Part shown: positions 63,301-64,000 of the stretch, one piece after another | Layout: every line of letters starts with the position of its first letter | How positions within the stretch are numbered: position 1 is the stretch's first letter | Assembly: GCF_002192455.1 (NCBI RefSeq) | Contig: NZ_CP021744.1 | Location: 7,526,501 to 7,590,500, forward strand | DNA length: 64,000 nucleotides | Direction of reading: 5' to 3' | Source: Streptomyces albireticuli | Lineage (GTDB): Bacteria; Actinomycetota; Actinomycetes; Streptomycetales; Streptomycetaceae | Made by a program: the position numbers and the translations under genes | Notes under the pieces: model-generated | The model's input: the letters and a program-made list of their open reading frames with translations, nothing else | What the model was told of the DNA's origin: nothing | The model's database searches: none

Positions 63301-64000
63301 GTGGTGGTCTCCGGGGCCGAGGAGGCCGTGGAGGCGATCCGCTCGCACTTCGCGGGTGAGGGGCGCAGGACCAGCAGGCTGCGGGTCTCGCACGCCTTCC
63401 ACTCGCCCTTGATGGAGCCGATGCTGGACGGCTTCCGGGAGATCGTGGCCGGGCTGTCGTTCGGCGAGCCGAGGATCCCGGTGGTCTCCAACCTGACGGG
63501 CCGGCTCGCCGAGTCCGGGCAACTGGCCTCCGCCGACTACTGGGTGCGTCACGTCCGCGAAGCGGTGCGCTTCGCGGACGGGATGAGCGCCTTGGAGGCG
63601 GAAGGGGTGACGCGGTTCCTGGAGCTCGGCCCCGACGGTGTCCTGTCTGCCATGGCCCGCGAGTCGGTGTCGGAGGACGCCGTGCTCACGCCCGTCCTGC
63701 GCAAGGACCGGCCCGAGGACACGGCCGCTCTGGAAGCCCTGGCCCAGCTGTACGTCCAGGGCGTAAGGGTGGACTGGGCGGCGATGTTCGCCGGTACGGG
63801 TGCCCGGCAGGTGGACCTGCCGACGTACGCGTTCCAGCACGAGCGGTTCTGGCCCTCGGGCGGGGTGGCGCGTGCGGGTGATGTGCGGTTCGCGGGTCTG
63901 GGTTCGGCGGAGCACCCGTTGCTGGGTGCCGCGGTCGAGCTGGCAGGTTCCGGCGGGCTGCTGTTCACCGGGCGGCTGTCGGTGTCGTCGCATGCGTGGC
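51385..64000 (+). CDS. PKS-D, type I polyketide synthase (partial, continues past right edge)
   Basis: The frame is open from ATG 51385 to the end of the window, 4205 complete codons. It starts with a coiled-coil docking domain (NEEKLREYLKRAIADLHE), so it receives a chain from another protein; there is no loading module. Visible: M1 KS-AT-KR-ACP, M2 KS-AT-DH-KR-ACP, M3 KS-AT-DH (cut). All three ATs are malonyl type. A KR-only module followed by DH-KR modules is what is expected where the lactone hydroxyl is set first and the polyene follows, as in pimaricin PimS1. I infer that it acts before PKS-A although it lies downstream in the DNA. Its own upstream region, after a terminator, suggests separate transcription. 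GAGGGG stands 11 nt before the ATG. Confidence 0.95.
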   Translation, partial: MSNEEKLREYLKRAIADLHETRQQLGETEQKQREPIAIVSMACRFPGGVRSPEELWQLVRDGVDVVSSFPGNRGWDLEGLYHPDPDHPGTSYSREGGFLHDVGEFDPGFFGISPREALAMDPQQRLLLETAWEAVERAGIDPESLAGSSTGVFVGTGHDGYDDSARRTDEVGGHLLTGNLISVASGRISYALGLEGPALTVDTACSSSLVALHLAAHSLRRGECSLALVGGATVMATPKLFVDFSRQRGLAADGRCKPFSAAADGTGWSEGVGLVVAERLSDALRNGHPVLAVLKGSAVNQDGASNGLTAPNGPSQQRVIRQALANAGLTAADVDAVEAHGTGTTLGDPIEAHALLATYGQQRPDDRPVLIGALKSNIGHTQSAAGIAGVMKMVMAMRHGELPGTLHLDEPSPHVDWAEGNARLLTAAEPWPETDRPRRAAVSSFGISGTNAHVVLEQAPPRETEPAPAPATRPGALPWILSARTGDALRAQAARLARHVRTLPHLEPAAVAHSLVSARSLMEHRAAVVAEDRDAFLAGLDALAEDRTAAGLVTGVAAKAPLAFLFSGQGSQRPGTGRELYEAHPEFAKAFDAVCAELDPHLERPVRDVVLAEEGTADAALLDRTAYTQAALFALETALFRLVESWGMAPQFLAGHSIGELTAAHVAGVLSLEDAARLVAARGTLMQALPEGGAMVAVQATEEEILASLAGHEDHAALAAVNGPDSTVISGDEETVALIAARWEERGRRTKRLRVSHAFHSPRMDGMLEDFRAVAESLTFHAPRIPVVSTVTGELATAEQLRSPEYWVRQVREAVRFHTAVRTLAAAGVTTFVEVGPRGVLTPMVQDSLAGLEEPVAVPLLRTGRPETQALAEAVATASAHGARVDWSACLGTPGATPVELPTYPFQRQWYWLDPAGTTGEGPATEAGEAGFWEAVEGEDLEGLSAVLALDGNEADQLGSLLPTLSAWRRLRRTQATADGWSYRAHWTPLTTSTGPTATGNWLVVLPAAATDDPWAARLLDTLREQGLRTESFVLPEAGGFELPDGPFDGVLSLLALDEATHPDLPSVPRGLTATTALLRALETADTRAPLWCVTRGAVAVDRRDPLTAPVQAQVWGLGRVVALESPQSWGGLVDLPENVDARIVSGLLDTLARGEDQVAVRPAGTFARRLARIAPGGDTGAGWTAHGTVLVTGGTGALGAELAHWLADAGAEHLLLLGRRGLEAPGARELAAALADRGTKVTVTACDAADRDALAAVLAGIPEDLPLTGVVHAAGVLDDGVLDALTPGHFETVLRPKATAARNLHELTQDLGLEMFVLYSSVAGVLGNAGQANYAAANAFLDALAEQRRGAGLPATSVAWGPWAEHGMATDGDLADRLSRDGLLPMAAGPALAALRQALAQDLTTVTVADIDWAAYAAALTAVRPNPLIGDLPEVRRALDSGGRPRERRSPLRDRIGALPPAEQERALLQTVREEAAKVLGHPTPDTVDTQRAFREMGFDSLMAVELRNRVSAAVGLRLPATLLYDHPSCTAIAEYLREEILGTTGPAALVAPSAAALDEPVVIVGMACRFPGGVNTPDDLWRLLSEGEDAISPLPGDRGWDLDRLYHPDPDHQGTSYARHGGFLDDAAGFDADFFGISPREALAMDPQQRLLLETTWEALEHAGIDPETLRGSSTGVFAGTNAQDYRTVLDAARDEVAGHALTGNAMSVISGRVSYTFGFEGPAVTVDTACSSALVALHMAVQSLRSGECSLALAGGVTVMSSPSAFVEFSRQRGLAPDGRCKPFAAGADGTGWSEGAGLLLVERLSDARRNGHRVLAVVRGTAVNQDGASNGLSAPSGPSQQRVIRQALANADLTAADIDAVEAHGTGTALGDPIEAQALLATYGQDRPEGRPLLLGAVKSNLGHTQAAAGAAGVMKMVLAMRHGVLPRTLHLDEPTPHVDWTDGTVELLTERTEWPGTGLPRRAAVSAFGISGTNAHVILEQPGTEEPETPADAPEAPATESGDTLPLLLSGRTEEALRAQAERLLSHLGAEPAPRLTDVAWTLATARTRFPHRAAVQAGDHDTAVRALTALAAGDADASLVTGTARTGKDAVLFSGQGSQRLGMGRELYARFPVFADAFDAVCAGLDEHLDRPLRDVVWGEDAELLNQTAYAQTALFAIEVALFRLVESWNVRPEFVAGHSVGEIAAAHVAGVFSLTDACALVAARGRLMQALPSGGAMAAIRATEDEIRPHLNDDVTIAAVNGPSSVVVSGTEAAVEAVRSRFEDEGRKTSRLRVSHAFHSPLMDPMLDEFRAVAEGLAYGTPELTVVSNVTGAPATAEQLCAAEYWVTHVREAVRFADGVRALHTEGVTRLLELGPDGTLSAMARESLPDETATVPALRKDRPEETALLTALAHLHVQGAVADWAAFFTGTGAHTVDLPTYAFQHQRFWPTPGLTGPGDIGAAGLEAAGHPLLSAAVELSDSDGLLFTTRLSLQSHPWLADHVIMGSVLLPGTAFVELAVRAADEVGCDRIDDLTLAAPLVLPEHGGVQLQLRVGPADESGNRTLSARSRPEGDGDRPWTRHATGVLATAERAAEPGHDFRAGPWPPTGAEPVDVTGLYQGFADGGFDYGPHFRGLRAAWRRGDEVFAEVALPEVAEGDAPAYGLHPALLDAALHVCAFNGVDQGVVPFSWEGVSLHASGASAVRVRVVRHGADAVSVDVADTEGGPVATVDTLTVRAVSADQLDGGASPVGRDALFHVTWNPLRLPPAGTAETVATIGTLPGAPFDSHADVESLAGSGRVPGTVLAPVTPGSGDVVESAHATAARALDLIRSWLADDRLAESRLVFVTRGAVSGDDLAAATVWGLVRSAQSENPGRFGLVDLEGDADVTVLPRALASDEPQLLVRGGEAMAARLARAQTQARNAPAWDATGTVLITGGTGGLGRVMARHLVERGVGSLVLVSRRGPAAEGAGELVAELRRNGAEATVEACDVTDRAAVADLVDRHGITAVVHTAGVLDDGVVGSLTPERLAAVMRPKVDAAWNLHEATKDLELDAFVVFSSVAGTIGSAGQGNYAAGNTFLDALAHHRRAAGLPAVSLAWGPWSQDGGMTGTLSEADLQRIARQGMPELTPAEGTALFDAALATDAALVLPVRFDLAELREQDDVPTLLRGLIRTRTRRSAVAGSAAASGLLGRLSGLGAAERRETLLDLVRAQVAVVLGHANPLTVDPARAFQELGFDSLTAVELRNRVNKATGLRLSATAVFDYPTADALVGFLLDELFGGQPEERVPSLAGAPAATADDPVVIVGMSCRYPGGVASPEDLWRLVSDGVDAVSGFPADRGWDIESLYNPDPDALGTSYTRSGGFLHEAGDFDPEFFGMSPREALATDSQQRLLLESTWEAIERAGIDPATLRGSRTGVFAGVMYTDYSEILVGDQYEGYRGNGSAASIASGRVSYTFGFEGPAVTVDTACSSSLVALHWAAQALRSGECSLALAGGVTVMSTPTTFVEFSRQRGLSADGRCKAFSDAADGVGWGEGVGMLVLERLSDARRNGHRVLAVVRGSAVNQDGASNGLTAPNGPSQQRVIRQALASAGLSAADVDAVEAHGTGTTLGDPIEAQALLATYGQDRPEDRPLLLGTVKSNIGHAQAASGVAGVIKMVMAMRHGVLPRTLHIDEPSSHVDWSAGAVELLTEPAEWPESGRRRAGVSSFGVSGTNAHVILEQPEPAEAAETAPEPGSDVLPVVLSGRNEAALRGQAARLLSYVAGHDELPARDIGYSLAVGRSSFAHRAVVWGVERCDLVRALSAVAVGESGPGVVAGAVSAGKSAFLFSGQGSQRLGMGRELYARFPVFADAFDAVCAGLDEHLDRPLRDVVWGEDAELLNQTAYAQTALFAVEVALFRLVESWGVRPEFVAGHSVGEIAAAHVAGVFSLTDACALVAARGRLMQALPTGGAMVAVQAEEAEVLPLLTEGVSIAAVNGPSSVVVSGAEEAVEAIRSHFAGEGRRTSRLRVSHAFHSPLMEPMLDGFREIVAGLSFGEPRIPVVSNLTGRLAESGQLASADYWVRHVREAVRFADGMSALEAEGVTRFLELGPDGVLSAMARESVSEDAVLTPVLRKDRPEDTAALEALAQLYVQGVRVDWAAMFAGTGARQVDLPTYAFQHERFWPSGGVARAGDVRFAGLGSAEHPLLGAAVELAGSGGLLFTGRLSVSSHAW
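51484..56020 (+). other. PKS-D module 1: KS-AT-KR-ACP
   Basis: KS 51484-52770 (IVSMACRFPGG start, Cys 51997-51999). AT 53062-53960, GHSIGEL and HAFHS: malonyl. No DH. KR 54946-55490: TGGTGALG, LDD (B-type), ANYAAANAF, active. ACP 55798-56013, Ser 55888-55890. A retained hydroxyl here is the natural candidate for the macrolactone oxygen if this is the first extension module. Confidence 0.9.
52281..52370 (+). repeat. 90-bp identical KS tract, copy 2 (PKS-D module 1)
   Basis: Identical to 44803-44892 in PKS-C, in a separate gene about 7.5 kb away and beyond a terminator. Confidence 0.85.
56065..61200 (+). other. PKS-D module 2: KS-AT-DH-KR-ACP
   Basis: KS 56065-57345; the active-site motif is TACSSA (Cys 56581-56583), not TACSSS. 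AT 57667-58560, GHSVGE and HAFHS: malonyl. DH 58753-59560: HVIMGSVLLP fits HxxxGxxxxP, YGPHFRGL and HPALLDAALH are intact, so active. KR 60139-60680: TGGTGGLG, LDD, GNYAAGNTF. ACP 60979-61190, Ser 61066-61068. It forms a polyene double bond. Confidence 0.9.
57685..57872 (+). repeat. near-identical AT tract, copy 1 (PKS-D module 2)
   Basis: These 188 bp equal 62845-63032 except for one base (57774), while sequence on both sides diverges quickly at silent positions. The copies are exactly 5160 bp apart, in the N-terminal part of neighbouring AT domains. Confidence 0.9.
61252..64000 (+). other. PKS-D module 3: KS-AT-DH... (truncated by window)
   Basis: KS 61252-62530 with TACSSS and the MSPREALATD variant shared with PKS-A module 2. 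AT 62824-63740, GHSVGE and HAFHS: malonyl. A DH begins at 63913 (HPLLGAAVELAGSGG) and is cut before its catalytic motif. Its activity cannot be judged. Confidence 0.88.
62845..63032 (+). repeat. near-identical AT tract, copy 2 (PKS-D module 3)
   Basis: Second copy of the 188-bp tract at 57685-57872, one mismatch. It keeps the same rare codon choices, for example TTG for Leu and GAT/GCT, which argues for recent copying. Confidence 0.9.

Overview
The window is high-GC DNA whose codon third positions are almost all G or C, as in Streptomyces. Nearly all of it is a modular type I polyketide synthase (PKS) locus. The gene content, module order and inactivated domains point to a mycosamine-bearing polyene macrolide of the pimaricin/rimocidin/nystatin family. 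This is inferred from motifs read by eye; no database search was run.

Layout. Positions 1-2.5 kb form the left flank: the 3' end of an unidentified gene, an ArsR-SRPBCC fusion regulator with a palindromic operator inside its promoter, and a secreted erythromycin-esterase-family enzyme on the minus strand. From 2.5 kb the cluster runs rightward: GDP-mannose 4,6-dehydratase (first committed step to GDP-mycosamine), PKS-A (six modules), PKS-B (one module), PKS-C (two modules plus thioesterase) and a CYP161-type P450. A strong hairpin terminator follows the P450. PKS-D then starts under its own upstream region and runs off the right edge after two complete modules and part of a third.

How the genes work together. 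PKS-D (a KR-only module, then DH-KR modules) looks like the early, polyene-forming part of the line. It would feed PKS-A, then PKS-B, then PKS-C, where the thioesterase closes the ring. Counting back from the thioesterase, the third module of PKS-A is the only methylmalonyl module and places the branch that becomes the exocyclic carboxyl at C14. The dead ketoreductase in PKS-A module 5 leaves a C11 ketone that can close onto the C15 hydroxyl as the usual polyene hemiketal. The oxygen at C17 is the expected mycosamine site. If PKS-D has four modules, the ring would be a 28-membered tetraene. The last acyltransferase carries a non-malonyl motif, so C2 is probably alkylated. The loading module, glycosyltransferase, aminotransferase, carboxyl-forming P450, ferredoxin, transporters and regulators are not in the window.

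Regulation. Three 16-bp sites resembling the PimM (PAS-LuxR) operator lie upstream of the dehydratase, PKS-A and PKS-D, the three apparent starts of transcription in the cluster. The P450 has a TTA leucine codon near its start, which suggests bldA control of the tailoring step.
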